Below are positions 24,800-33,546 of a stretch of 64,000 nucleotides of DNA, piece by piece. A program made the position numbers and the translations under genes. The notes beneath the pieces were generated by a model. The model worked only from the letters and a program-made list of their open reading frames with translations, was not told where the DNA came from and made no database searches. Numbering within the stretch: position 1 is the first letter of the stretch; every line of letters starts with the position of its first letter. Origin of the DNA: Limnochordaceae bacterium (GTDB lineage Bacteria > Bacillota > Limnochordia > Limnochordales > Geochordaceae); contig JADBKR010000005.1 of assembly GCA_014896295.1 (NCBI GenBank), positions 1 to 64,000 of the forward strand. The letters are read 5' to 3'.

Positions 24800-25807
24800 C
24801 TACTCCACCGGGATCTCCAACGGGATGTCCTGGGCCTGGATCAGCATCAGGTCGTCCACGGTCAGGTGGGACCGGCCCTGCAGCCGCACGGCCTGCCGGC
24901 GCACGGCCGCCTCCAGGATGTTGCGCAGGAGCCGGGCGTTGCCGAAGTGCTGCAGTTCGTTGAGCCGCTCTTCCAGCAAGAGCACGGCCAGGCGCTCGCG
25001 AGCCTCGGGCGAGAGCCGGTACTGGCGGGCTTTCAGCATCTGATCGGCGATCTGGAGGAGCTCCTGGCCCGTGTAGTCGGGAAAGTCGATGAGGATGGGC
25101 ACCCGGGAGCGCAAGCCCGGGTTGAGCCGCAAGAAGGTCTCCATCTCGGTGCGGTAGCCTGCCACGACGACGACCAGCTCGTGGCGGTGATCCTCCATGG
25201 CCTTGACCAGGGCGTCGACGGCCTCCTTGCCGAAGTCCTTGTCACCGCCCCGGGCCAGGCTGTACGCCTCGTCGATGAACAGCACGCCGCCCAGGGCCTT
25301 GCGGATCTGCTCGCGGGTGCGCTGGGCGGTGTGGCCCACGAACTCTCCCACCAGGTCGGCCCGTTCGACTTCCACGGTGTGCCCCTTGGGAAGGACTCCC
25401 AGTGCCTTGAACATCCGCCCGACCAGGCGCGCGACGGTCGTCTTGCCCGTGCCGGGATTGCCGATGAACGCCATGTGAAGGACGAGGGGATCGCTCGCCA
25501 GGCCCACGCTGGACCGGCGCTGGCGGATCTCGACGTACGCCCGCAGCTCCTCGATGGTGCGCTTGACCCGCTCCAGGCCGATGAGCGCGTGGAGCTCGCC
25601 CATCACCTGCTGGAGGCTGTCCGGATCCCGCGGGCTCGTGCTGCCCTCCGGCCCCGGCCCCGCGGGCGCGCCCGCGCCGGCCTCGCCGGCCGCCTGCAGC
25701 CGGGGAGCCTGGCCGGCAGAGAGCAGGCTGAGGGCTTTCGCCGGGCTCAGCCGGCCCTCGGCGACTCGTTCCAGCAAGGGATGCCCTGCGTAGGACGGAT
25801 GCACCAT
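24800..25807 (-). CDS. spoVK: AAA+ ATPase SpoVK-like (CbbX family)
   Basis: A 335-residue AAA+ ATPase. After an N-terminal linker of about 75 residues come ELHALIGLERVKRTIEELRAY, Walker A GNPGTGKTTVARLVG, pore-loop and partner-binding VERADLVGEFVGHTAQRT, Walker B GGVLFIDEAYSL, and VVVAGYRTEMETFLRLNPGL. This order is typical of SpoVK, which is required for spore maturation in Bacillus. Start ATG at 25807, chosen over a longer low-complexity form. It lies four bases after the miaA stop. Confidence 0.9.
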   Translation of the reverse strand: MVHPSYAGHPLLERVAEGRLSPAKALSLLSAGQAPRLQAAGEAGAGAPAGPGPEGSTSPRDPDSLQQVMGELHALIGLERVKRTIEELRAYVEIRQRRSSVGLASDPLVLHMAFIGNPGTGKTTVARLVGRMFKALGVLPKGHTVEVERADLVGEFVGHTAQRTREQIRKALGGVLFIDEAYSLARGGDKDFGKEAVDALVKAMEDHRHELVVVVAGYRTEMETFLRLNPGLRSRVPILIDFPDYTGQELLQIADQMLKARQYRLSPEARERLAVLLLEERLNELQHFGNARLLRNILEAAVRRQAVRLQGRSHLTVDDLMLIQAQDIPLEIPVE

Positions 25808-25811
25808 CGCG

Positions 25812-26813
25812 TTATGTATACGCGGAAGGGGGGAGCCGGCGGCACCCGGTGCGGACGGCGAACCAGGCGGCGATGTGCGCCGCCGCGTCGGCCGGGCCCT
25901 CGAAGCCCGAGAGGTCCACCCAGTGGATCCGGCGGTCCGGGCGAAACCAGGTGTACTGCCGGCGAGCGTAATGGCGAGTGGCCGTCTTGAGGCGCCGGAC
26001 CGCCTGGGCAAAGCTCTCCCGCCCGGCCAGGTATCCGGCCATCTCCTTGTACCCGAGGGCCTGCATCGCAGTATGGCTGCGGGTGAGGCCGCGGCGCAGC
26101 AGGCGGCGGGTCTCGTCCACCAGCCCCCGGCGCACCTGGTCGTCGACCCGCTCGTCGATGCGCCGGTAGAGTTCCTCCCGCGGCCGGGTCAGCCCGACCC
26201 AAACGGCCGGCAACGGCCGGGCACGGGCGCGCGACTCGGCCTGCAGCGCGCTCATGGGCCGCCCTGTAGACTCGTAGACCTCCAGCGCCCGGATGACCCG
26301 GCGCACGTTGGCCGGATGGATGCGGCCGGCCGCCTCGGGGTCCACCGCCTGGAGCCTGCGGTAGAGCGCCTCGGGCCCTGCGGCCGCAGCCTCGGCTTCG
26401 AGGCGCGCCCGGACCTCGGGCGCGTGGACTGCCGCCGGCGGCACCAGATCGTCGACGAACGCCCGCAGGTAGAGGCCCGTGCCGCCGCAGACGATGGCCA
26501 CCTTCCCCCTGGCCCGGACGCCGGCCAGGGCCCGGAGGGCGGCCTCCCGGTAGAGGACAGCGGAGAAAGGCTCTTCGGGCTCGGCGATGTCGAGCAGGTG
26601 GTGCGGGACGCCCCGCTGCCGTTGGAGCGAAGGCTTGTCGGTGCCGACGTCGAGGCCGCGGTACACCTGCATCGCATCGGCCGATAGGACCTCGCCGTCC
26701 AGCCGGAGCGCAAGCTCGATGGCCACGTCCGTCTTGCCCACCGCGGTAGGCCCCACCACGACCAGGAGCGGGCACGGCCCGGTCTCGCCGGGTGTCAGGA
26801 GGGCGGGGGTCAC
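25812..26813 (-). CDS. miaA: tRNA dimethylallyltransferase
   Basis: A 333-residue enzyme that prenylates A37 of tRNAs reading UNN codons. It has the P-loop VVGPTAVGKTDVAIELA, SADAMQVYRGLDVGTDKP, PHHLLDI, GGTGLYLRAFVDDL, RRVIRALEVYESTG and YTWFRPD. GTG at 26813 overlaps the preceding methyltransferase stop by four bases. It is paired in the same operon with miaB, which methylthiolates the same nucleotide. Confidence 0.97.
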   Translation of the reverse strand: MTPALLTPGETGPCPLLVVVGPTAVGKTDVAIELALRLDGEVLSADAMQVYRGLDVGTDKPSLQRQRGVPHHLLDIAEPEEPFSAVLYREAALRALAGVRARGKVAIVCGGTGLYLRAFVDDLVPPAAVHAPEVRARLEAEAAAAGPEALYRRLQAVDPEAAGRIHPANVRRVIRALEVYESTGRPMSALQAESRARARPLPAVWVGLTRPREELYRRIDERVDDQVRRGLVDETRRLLRRGLTRSHTAMQALGYKEMAGYLAGRESFAQAVRRLKTATRHYARRQYTWFRPDRRIHWVDLSGFEGPADAAAHIAAWFAVRTGCRRLPPSAYT

Positions 26814-27616
26814 GAGCCGGCCTCGCTCTCCCAGACGGCGTAGACCACCCGGCTCGACGAACCGCCCTCGAGGCGCGGCGGCTGCAGCAGCGCCAGGCGC
26901 TCGGAGTCGCGCCGTTCCTTGACGACGACGCGGCGCCGGGCGACGATCCGCGCCAGGGCCAGGGCCTCGGGGGTCAACTCGCCCGGATCGGCCAGCTCCC
27001 GCCAGGCCCGCATGGCCTGGGAGCCGGGGAGCCCCTGCTGGAACATCACGTCGAAGTAGACGACGTCGAAGCTGCCGGCAGGCCGGGCGCGCAAGAAGGC
27101 CAGGTGGTCCTCCGCCTCGATACGGATACGAGAGGCGGCCGCCGCCACGTCCGGGGACGGCCAGGGATAGGCGCGCAGCCCCTCGGCGGTGAGAAGGGCG
27201 AGCGCCGGCACTTTCTCCAGGCCCAGGACCTCGCCTTGCTCCCCCGTCGCCCACGCGGCGACCAGCGCGTCCCAGGCGGGCCCGACGGTGGCGTCCAGCA
27301 CCCGATCGCCCGGCCGCAGACCCATGGCCTGCACCATGGGATCCAGGCCGCCCGACCGCAGCAGGCGGATGCGGTGGAGTGCCATCCCGGGATGGTAGCG
27401 AAGGGCGCCCTGCCCTGTCCGGATGGTCAGGCGGCCCCGCTCGACCACCACCACGGCGGCCTGTGGGCCCAGACCGGTTTGGCCCAACGAACCCCGGCTG
27501 CGGGGGACGTAATCCACCCCGAGCCGGGAAGCGAGGCGGCGCGCGAGGATTTCCTGGGCGGGCGCCGGATCGCGCCCGGTGGTCACGGCCACGACCCGGA
27601 CCATCGGAAGGCTCAC
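26810..27616 (-). CDS. Class I SAM methyltransferase, RsmJ-like
   Basis: A 268-residue protein with an N-terminal domain (VVAVTTGRDPAPAQEILAR, then AAVVVVERGRLTIRTG) and a Rossmann methyltransferase core: VLDATVGPAWDALVAAW (motif I), GLEKVPALALLTAEGLRAY, and DVVYFDVMFQQ (motif IV, close to the DPMF of RsmJ). RsmJ methylates 16S rRNA. The variant DVMF and the unique N-terminus make the substrate uncertain. GTG at 27616 overlaps the mutL stop by four bases. Confidence 0.8.
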   Translation of the reverse strand: MSLPMVRVVAVTTGRDPAPAQEILARRLASRLGVDYVPRSRGSLGQTGLGPQAAVVVVERGRLTIRTGQGALRYHPGMALHRIRLLRSGGLDPMVQAMGLRPGDRVLDATVGPAWDALVAAWATGEQGEVLGLEKVPALALLTAEGLRAYPWPSPDVAAAASRIRIEAEDHLAFLRARPAGSFDVVYFDVMFQQGLPGSQAMRAWRELADPGELTPEALALARIVARRRVVVKERRDSERLALLQPPRLEGGSSSRVVYAVWESEAGS

Positions 27617-29427
27617 GCCGGCGTCCGCCGCCCGAAGCGCCGGTCGAGCTCCTCGGCCTCGATGGCCACGACCACGGGCCGACCGTGCGGGCAGGTGTAG
27701 GGGTTGTCCACGAGTTCGAGGCCCTCCACGAGCCGGCGCATCGTCTCCATCGACAGCGGCGTGCCCGCCCGGATCGCCGACTTGCACGCCATCGTCTTGA
27801 ACAACCGGTCCTGCCACGGCGCGGGTAGGAGCCGGGCATGCTCTGCTCCGGCCGGCCACTGCTGCGCCAGGTCTGCCACCTCTTCGAGCAGGAGGCCGAG
27901 ATCCTCCGGCTGCACGGCCAGCTGCTCCATCCCCTTGACGGCCGGCACCGACCGCACCAGCCAGTGCCGGGAGCCGAACGGCTCCATCTCGAGCCCAAGG
28001 CGGCTCAGCTCGGCAACGAGCGGGCGCAGCGCCTCGGCAGCCAGGGGCGATACCTGCACGGTCACGGGCACGAGGAGGCGTTGCGCGGGGGGTGCCTCCA
28101 GGCCTTCGGCGGCCCGGAGGATCCGCTCGTAAATGGCCCGCTCGTGGGCGACGTGCTGGTCGACGATCACCAGGCTGCGGGGCCCCTGGGCCAGGATGTA
28201 GGTGCGCAGCAGCTGCCCGATCACCTGCAGGCCCGGGAGCTGCTCGGGTAAACCGGGAATCGGCTGTGCCCTGCTCTCGGCTCTTGCGACGGGCAGGGCC
28301 GCTGCCGCCGCCCCCCGAGGGTCGACGGGGCGCCCGGGCTCGCCGGGACGCCCGTAGGGCGCAGCGGGGCTCTCCCGTGCCCAAGAGTGAAAGGGCGTGG
28401 CCGCACCTTCATCCCTGGCCGCCGGCCGGAGCGCCGGCGGCGGCTCGGACCGGAGCGCCCGTTCGACCGAGGCTGCCACCAGGGCGAAGAGATCCCGGTC
28501 GTCCCGCAGACGCACGTGCCACTTGGCGGGGTGCACGTTGACGTCCACGAGATCGGGGTCGACCTCCAGATAGAGCACCGCCACCGGAAAGCGCCCTGCG
28601 TCCAGGCGCCCCTCGAAGCCGCGCACGACGGCCGCCGCAATCGACCGGTCTTCCACCCAGCGCCCGTTGACCACGATCCAGAGGTGATCGCGGCTGCGGC
28701 GGCTCCACCGGGAAGGGGCCACCAGGCCCCGGAGACGAAAGGGGCCCCGCTCGCCCTCCAGGGCGAGCATCTGCGAGGCCAGCTCGACGCCCACCACCGC
28801 GGCCATCACGTCGCGAGCGTCCCCGCTGCCCGGCGTCGCCAGGTGCTCCGCGTCTTTGCTCCGCACCTCCAGCGCTACATCCGGGCGCGCGATGGCGAGA
28901 CCCGTGGCGATCTGCACGCACGCCCGCCGTTCGGCACCCGCCGACTTGAGGAAGCGGCGCCGCGCCGGCGTGTTGAAGAAAAGCCGCCGCGCCCACACCG
29001 ACGTGCCATCGGGCGCCGGAGCGGGCCCCTCCTCCGCGAGGGCTCCCCCCACGACCCGCACCCGGTACCCGGAGGGCGCGTGCGCCGTCTTCGTCAGCAG
29101 CTCCACGTCGGCGATGGCGGAGATCGCGGCCAGCGCCTCCCCCCGAAAGCCGAGCGTCCCGATCCGGTCGAGATCGGCAAGCGTGCGAACCTTGCTCGTG
29201 GCGTGACGCCGGAAGCAGAGCCGGGCGTCTTCCGGATCCATCCCTTCGCCGTCGTCGCTCACCCGCAGCTCGTCGGCCATCTCGCCGATCTGGACGGCGA
29301 TGCGCCGGGCGCCGGCGTCCAGGGAGTTCTCGACGAGTTCCTTGAGCGCGGAGGCCGGCCGCTGCACGACCTCGCCGGCGGCGATGTGGTGGACCAGTTC
29401 CGGCGGAAGCTCGACGATCTTGCCCAT
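27613..29427 (-). CDS. mutL: DNA mismatch repair protein MutL
   Basis: A 604-residue protein. The N-terminal GHKL ATPase shows ELVENSLDAGA, DDGEGM, RHATSK, GTLGFRGEALAAI and NTPARRRFL. A Pro/Ala linker (about 325-405) follows. The C-terminal endonuclease domain carries DQHVAHERAIYE, ACKSAIRAG and the metal-site CPHGRPV, so this is a nicking MutL as expected without MutH. Start ATG at 29427, just downstream of mutS. Confidence 0.97.
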   Translation of the reverse strand: MGKIVELPPELVHHIAAGEVVQRPASALKELVENSLDAGARRIAVQIGEMADELRVSDDGEGMDPEDARLCFRRHATSKVRTLADLDRIGTLGFRGEALAAISAIADVELLTKTAHAPSGYRVRVVGGALAEEGPAPAPDGTSVWARRLFFNTPARRRFLKSAGAERRACVQIATGLAIARPDVALEVRSKDAEHLATPGSGDARDVMAAVVGVELASQMLALEGERGPFRLRGLVAPSRWSRRSRDHLWIVVNGRWVEDRSIAAAVVRGFEGRLDAGRFPVAVLYLEVDPDLVDVNVHPAKWHVRLRDDRDLFALVAASVERALRSEPPPALRPAARDEGAATPFHSWARESPAAPYGRPGEPGRPVDPRGAAAAALPVARAESRAQPIPGLPEQLPGLQVIGQLLRTYILAQGPRSLVIVDQHVAHERAIYERILRAAEGLEAPPAQRLLVPVTVQVSPLAAEALRPLVAELSRLGLEMEPFGSRHWLVRSVPAVKGMEQLAVQPEDLGLLLEEVADLAQQWPAGAEHARLLPAPWQDRLFKTMACKSAIRAGTPLSMETMRRLVEGLELVDNPYTCPHGRPVVVAIEAEELDRRFGRRTPA

Positions 29428-29437
29428 GGCCCGCCCC

Positions 29438-32041
29438 TCAGAAAAGGGACCCCTGCGCCAGCTCCGCCACGCTGCGCCGGGAGCGTGGCTGGGGCCGAGG
29501 GCCCTGGGCCCGTTCCGGGCGGGCCACGCCGTCGGACGCCGCAGCCAGGGCCGGGGTGCCGGCGCCGGACTGCAGAGGAGAAACGGCGGTTCCTTCGAGG
29601 CGTTCCAGGATTTCGCGGGCGCGCCCCACCACCGCCTCGGGGATGCCGGCCAGGCGCGCCACCTCGAGGCCATAGCTGCGGTCGGCGGCCCCGGGACGGA
29701 TCTGGCGCAAGAAGGCGATGCCTGCAGCAGTCTGGGCAACGGCCGCGTGCACGTTGAAGACCCCCTCGAGCCGGCCCTCGAGTTCGGTGAGCTCGTGGTA
29801 GTGGGTGGCGACCAGCGTGCGGGCGCCCAGTTCGTGGAGGGCCTCCACGATGGCCCACGCCAGGCTGAGGCCGTCGTAGGTGGCCGTGCCCCTGCCCACT
29901 TCGTCCAGGATGACCAGGCTGCGGCGCGTCGCGTGGCGCAGCATGTACGCCGTCTCGCCCATCTCCACCATGAACGTGGAGCGGCCCGACGCCAGGTCGT
30001 CCGACGCCCCCACCCTCGCCATCACCCGGTCCACGATCCCGATCCGGGCGTGGGCCGCCGGTACGAAGCTTCCCATCTGGGCCAGGATCACGATGAGCGC
30101 GGTCTGGCGCAAGAACGTCGACTTGCCCCCCATGTTGGGGCCGGTCACGATGGCGAGCCGGTGGCTGCGGGTGTCGAGGTAGACGTCGTTGGGCACGAAG
30201 GGCGACTCCGACAACGACGCCTCCACCATGGGGTGGCGCCCGCGGCGAATCTCGATGACGTCGCCGTCGTCCACCGCAGGGCGGGTCCATCCCCGCCGCA
30301 CCGCCACCTCGGCCAGCGACGCTGCCACGTCGAGCAGGGCCAGCTCCCTTGCGAGCTCTTGGATGGACGGCGCCAGCGCCAGGACCCGGTCGACCAGCGT
30401 CGTGAAGATCTGCGCCTCGAGGGTGGCGATGGCCTCCTCGGCGTTGAGGACCTGGCTCTCCTTCTCCTTCAGCTCGGGCGTCACGAACCGCTCGGCCCCG
30501 GTCAGCGTCTGGCGCCGCTCGTACTCGGGCGGGACGAGCTTGAGGTTAGGGCGGGTCACCTCCAGGTAGTACCCGAAGACCCGGTTGAACCCCACCTTGA
30601 GCGAGCGAATGCCCGTGCGTTCCCGCTCCCGCTGCTCCAGCCCCGCGATCCAGCTCCGGGCGTCCTCCGCCCCCTGGCGCAGTTCGTCCAGGTGCGAGTC
30701 GTAGCCCCGGCGGATGTACCCGCCGTCCCGGGCCTGGGCCGGCGGGTCCTCGACCAGGGCGCGCTCGAGGGTCTGAGCGAGTTCCACGAGGCGCTCGTCC
30801 GGCGGGCGGTCCACGAGCGCCTGCGCCGTCGCCAGGGCCGCCTGCCCCTGCTGCAGGAACTGCCGGAGCGCCACCAGGTCCTTCGGGGTCGCCCGTCCGG
30901 TGCCGCAGCGCCCGAGCAGGCGCTGAGCGTCCGGCAACCCCTTGAGCGCTGCGCGCAGGCGGCCTCGCAGCAGATGGTCGTGGAAGAGCCGGTCCACCCG
31001 CTCCAGGCGCTCGTGGATGACGCCGGGATCGGTGAGCGGCTCCTCCACGTAGCGGCGCAGCAGGCGAGCCCCCGGCCCCGTCAGGGTCTCGTCCAGGACG
31101 TCCAGCAGGCTCCCCCGCCGGCTGCGCTGGCGCAACGTGAGGGTGAGCTCCAGGTTGAGGGCGCTCGTGGGATCGATGACCAGCCCGGCGCCCGGGTCGT
31201 AGCTCTCCAGGGAGGTGATGTGGACGAGGCGGTCCTTCTGGGTCTCCCGCATGTAGGCGAGAGCGACCCCGGCCGCCACCTGGGCCTGGGGCCACCGCTC
31301 GATCCCGAACGCTTCGAGCGAGGCCACCCCGAAGTGGTCCAGGAGTACCCTCCGGGCGGCCGGAAGGTCCCATGGCCCTCCCTCCCACGCCGTGACGACG
31401 GGGCCGCCATCGGCCGCCCCGAGGCTCTGCCGGATCGGGCTTTCCAGGGCGGGCGGGACGAGCACCTCCGTCGCGCCGAGCCGGCGCAGCTCCTCCACCA
31501 GAGCCTGTTCGGGGCCGCCCCAGGAGGGGTCGGAGCCGGGGGCCAGGCGAGTCGCCCGCAGTTCGCCCGTCGAGAGATCCGCGAACGCCACCCCCGCCAT
31601 CCCGTCGGCCACGTAGACCGCCGCGAGGTAGCGCCGCTCACGGCCCGTCTCGCCCGTCCACGTGCCCGGCGTGATGACCCGGATGACCTCCCGCCGGACG
31701 ACGCCACGAGCCAGCTTGGGGTCTTCCATCTGCTCACAGATGGCCACCCGGTGGCCGGCCCGGACGAGCTCCGCGATGTAGCCGTCCGCAGCGTGGTACG
31801 GCACGCCGCACATGGGGACCCTGCGCCCCTTGCCGATCTCCCGCGACGTCAGCGTGATGCCCAGCACCGAGGCCCCAACGCGGGCGTCCTCCCCGAACAG
31901 CTCGTAGAAGTCGCCGAGCCGGAACAAGAGCAGCGCGTCGCCGTACGCGGCCTTGAGCTGCCGGTACTGCTGGAACATCGGGGTCACCGAAGCGTCCGTG
32001 CGATCGGCCAGCGCGGTCCACCCCCTCGTGCCACCGGCCAC
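29438..32041 (-). CDS. mutS: DNA mismatch recognition ATPase MutS
   Basis: An 867-residue protein. The mismatch-wedge region GDFYELFGEDA is near residue 43, with PMCGVPYHA nearby. The core is followed by the ABC-type ATPase: GPNMGGKSTFLRQ, then FMVEMGETAYML, VILDEVGRGTATYDGLSLAW and the TLVATHYHEL switch. A short C-terminal extension follows. The annotated GTG at 32041 has a weak ribosome site. It is likely translated from the transcript of miaB 25 bases upstream. Confidence 0.97.
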   Translation of the reverse strand: MAGGTRGWTALADRTDASVTPMFQQYRQLKAAYGDALLLFRLGDFYELFGEDARVGASVLGITLTSREIGKGRRVPMCGVPYHAADGYIAELVRAGHRVAICEQMEDPKLARGVVRREVIRVITPGTWTGETGRERRYLAAVYVADGMAGVAFADLSTGELRATRLAPGSDPSWGGPEQALVEELRRLGATEVLVPPALESPIRQSLGAADGGPVVTAWEGGPWDLPAARRVLLDHFGVASLEAFGIERWPQAQVAAGVALAYMRETQKDRLVHITSLESYDPGAGLVIDPTSALNLELTLTLRQRSRRGSLLDVLDETLTGPGARLLRRYVEEPLTDPGVIHERLERVDRLFHDHLLRGRLRAALKGLPDAQRLLGRCGTGRATPKDLVALRQFLQQGQAALATAQALVDRPPDERLVELAQTLERALVEDPPAQARDGGYIRRGYDSHLDELRQGAEDARSWIAGLEQRERERTGIRSLKVGFNRVFGYYLEVTRPNLKLVPPEYERRQTLTGAERFVTPELKEKESQVLNAEEAIATLEAQIFTTLVDRVLALAPSIQELARELALLDVAASLAEVAVRRGWTRPAVDDGDVIEIRRGRHPMVEASLSESPFVPNDVYLDTRSHRLAIVTGPNMGGKSTFLRQTALIVILAQMGSFVPAAHARIGIVDRVMARVGASDDLASGRSTFMVEMGETAYMLRHATRRSLVILDEVGRGTATYDGLSLAWAIVEALHELGARTLVATHYHELTELEGRLEGVFNVHAAVAQTAAGIAFLRQIRPGAADRSYGLEVARLAGIPEAVVGRAREILERLEGTAVSPLQSGAGTPALAAASDGVARPERAQGPRPQPRSRRSVAELAQGSLF

Positions 32042-32066
32042 CGGCGGCGCTACCGGCCAACGGCGC

Positions 32067-33479
32067 CTAACGCGCCTGGCCCCCGGCCCCGGCCGCCAGG
32101 GTCGCCGGATCCTGCGAAGCGGCGAGACGGCCGAACAGGGTCCACGTGTTGACGTCTTCGATGACGATGGGCACCAACCGCCCGATCAAGGCACGGTGCT
32201 GCTCGGCGGGCGCGTCGAAGACGACCACCTTGTTGGTGCGGGTGCGGCCGGACAGGCGTTGGGCGCTGCGCTCGCTCTGGCCTTCCACCAGCACCTCGAC
32301 CGTGCGGTCGCGGTACGCCAGATTGCGCTCCAGGCTGATGGCGTTTTGCACGGCGATCAGCTCCTGGATGCGCTCCCGCTTGACCGGCTCCGGCACGGGG
32401 TCGGGGAGCTTCAGCGCGGCCGTGCCCGGCCGCGGCGAGTACACGAAGGTAAACGCCCCATCGAAGCGCACCGTGCGCACGAGATCGAGCGTCGCCCGAA
32501 AGTCCGCATCGGTCTCGCCCGGGAACCCTACGATGATGTCGGTGGTCACGCTGAGCTCCGGTATCGCCTGTCGCATCCGCTCCACCAGCGCCACGAACTC
32601 GTCGGCCGTGTAGCGACGGCCCATCCGGTGGAGCATGCGGTCGCTGCCCGACTGCACGGCGAGGTGCACGTGCTCGGCCACCTTGGGAAGGCGCGCCATC
32701 GCCTCGATCAGGTCCTCGGTCATCTCGCGCGGATGGTTGGAGGTGAACCGGATCCGCTCCAGGCCGTCGATGGCACTGAGACGCTCCAGCAACCGGGCCA
32801 GGCTCAGATGCTCGTCCGGGAGGTCCCGCCCGTAGGCGTTGGCCGTCTGCCCGAGCAGGGTCACCTCCCGTACCCCCTGCGCCACCAGCTCCCGGACCTC
32901 CTGCTCGATGGCCTCGGGACGGCGGCTGCGCTGGCGGCCCCGGGTGTTGGGCACCACGCAGAAGGTACAGCGGTAGTCGCACCCGTAGATGATGCTTACG
33001 AACGCCGTGACGCTGCCGGGCTCGCGCAGGACCGGCAAACCCTCCACGATCTCGCCCTCGTCGTGCCATACCTCCACGACGGGACGGCCCGTCTCGACGA
33101 CCTGCTGGAGAAGGTCGGGAAAACGGTGGAGGTTGAAGGTGCCCAGGATGAGATCCACGTGCGGCAGCTCTTTTTTCATGCGCTCGAGCTCCGGCCGCTG
33201 CTGGGGCATGCAGCCGCAGATCCCGATGAGCATGCCCGGACGACGCTGCTTGAGCGCTTGCAGAGCCGCCACCTGGCCGTAGATCTTCCGCTCCGGGTTT
33301 TCGCGCACGCTGCAGGTGTTGAACAGCACCAGGTCCGCGTCCTCGATCCGGTCGACGAAGCCGTAGCCCATGCGCTGCAGCATGCCGGCCAGGGTCTGGG
33401 AGTCCCGCACGTTCATCTGGCAGCCCAGGGTCACGATATGGGCCCTGGGCCGACGGCCGTTTACCTGGGGCCCGTTCAC
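32067..33479 (-). CDS. miaB: tRNA-2-methylthio-N6-dimethylallyladenosine synthase
   Basis: A radical-SAM methylthiotransferase of about 470 residues. The N-terminal UPF0004 domain has three cluster cysteines (TLGCQMNVRDS, FNTCSVRE, GICGCMPQQ). The radical SAM site is IYGCDYRCTFCVVP. A TRAM domain ends the protein. It acts on i6A made by MiaA from the same operon. GTG at 33479 is preferred because AGGGGG lies six bases upstream. A GTG at 33497 and an ATG at 33485 are alternatives. Confidence 0.96.
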   Translation of the reverse strand: MNGPQVNGRRPRAHIVTLGCQMNVRDSQTLAGMLQRMGYGFVDRIEDADLVLFNTCSVRENPERKIYGQVAALQALKQRRPGMLIGICGCMPQQRPELERMKKELPHVDLILGTFNLHRFPDLLQQVVETGRPVVEVWHDEGEIVEGLPVLREPGSVTAFVSIIYGCDYRCTFCVVPNTRGRQRSRRPEAIEQEVRELVAQGVREVTLLGQTANAYGRDLPDEHLSLARLLERLSAIDGLERIRFTSNHPREMTEDLIEAMARLPKVAEHVHLAVQSGSDRMLHRMGRRYTADEFVALVERMRQAIPELSVTTDIIVGFPGETDADFRATLDLVRTVRFDGAFTFVYSPRPGTAALKLPDPVPEPVKRERIQELIAVQNAISLERNLAYRDRTVEVLVEGQSERSAQRLSGRTRTNKVVVFDAPAEQHRALIGRLVPIVIEDVNTWTLFGRLAASQDPATLAAGAGGQAR

Positions 33480-33526
33480 GCCCATCCCCCTGCGCACAGC
33501 AACTTCAACTCGGAGCCTCGCCGACC

Positions 33527-33532
33527 ATTATA
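33527..33532 (-). promoter_or_regulatory. -10 element of the miaB-mutS-mutL-miaA promoter
   Basis: A perfect TATAAT on the minus strand about 50 bases before miaB. The best -35 (TTCGCA) is weak and 19 bases upstream. It heads the tRNA modification and mismatch repair operon. Confidence 0.55.
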
Positions 33533-33546
33533 ACCGGGCCGGCCGA

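Noticed and set aside
29300..32152. Long plus-strand open frame opposite mutS
   Set aside because: Mirror of the mutS coding frame in high-GC DNA. No family motifs, while the minus strand encodes an intact MutS.
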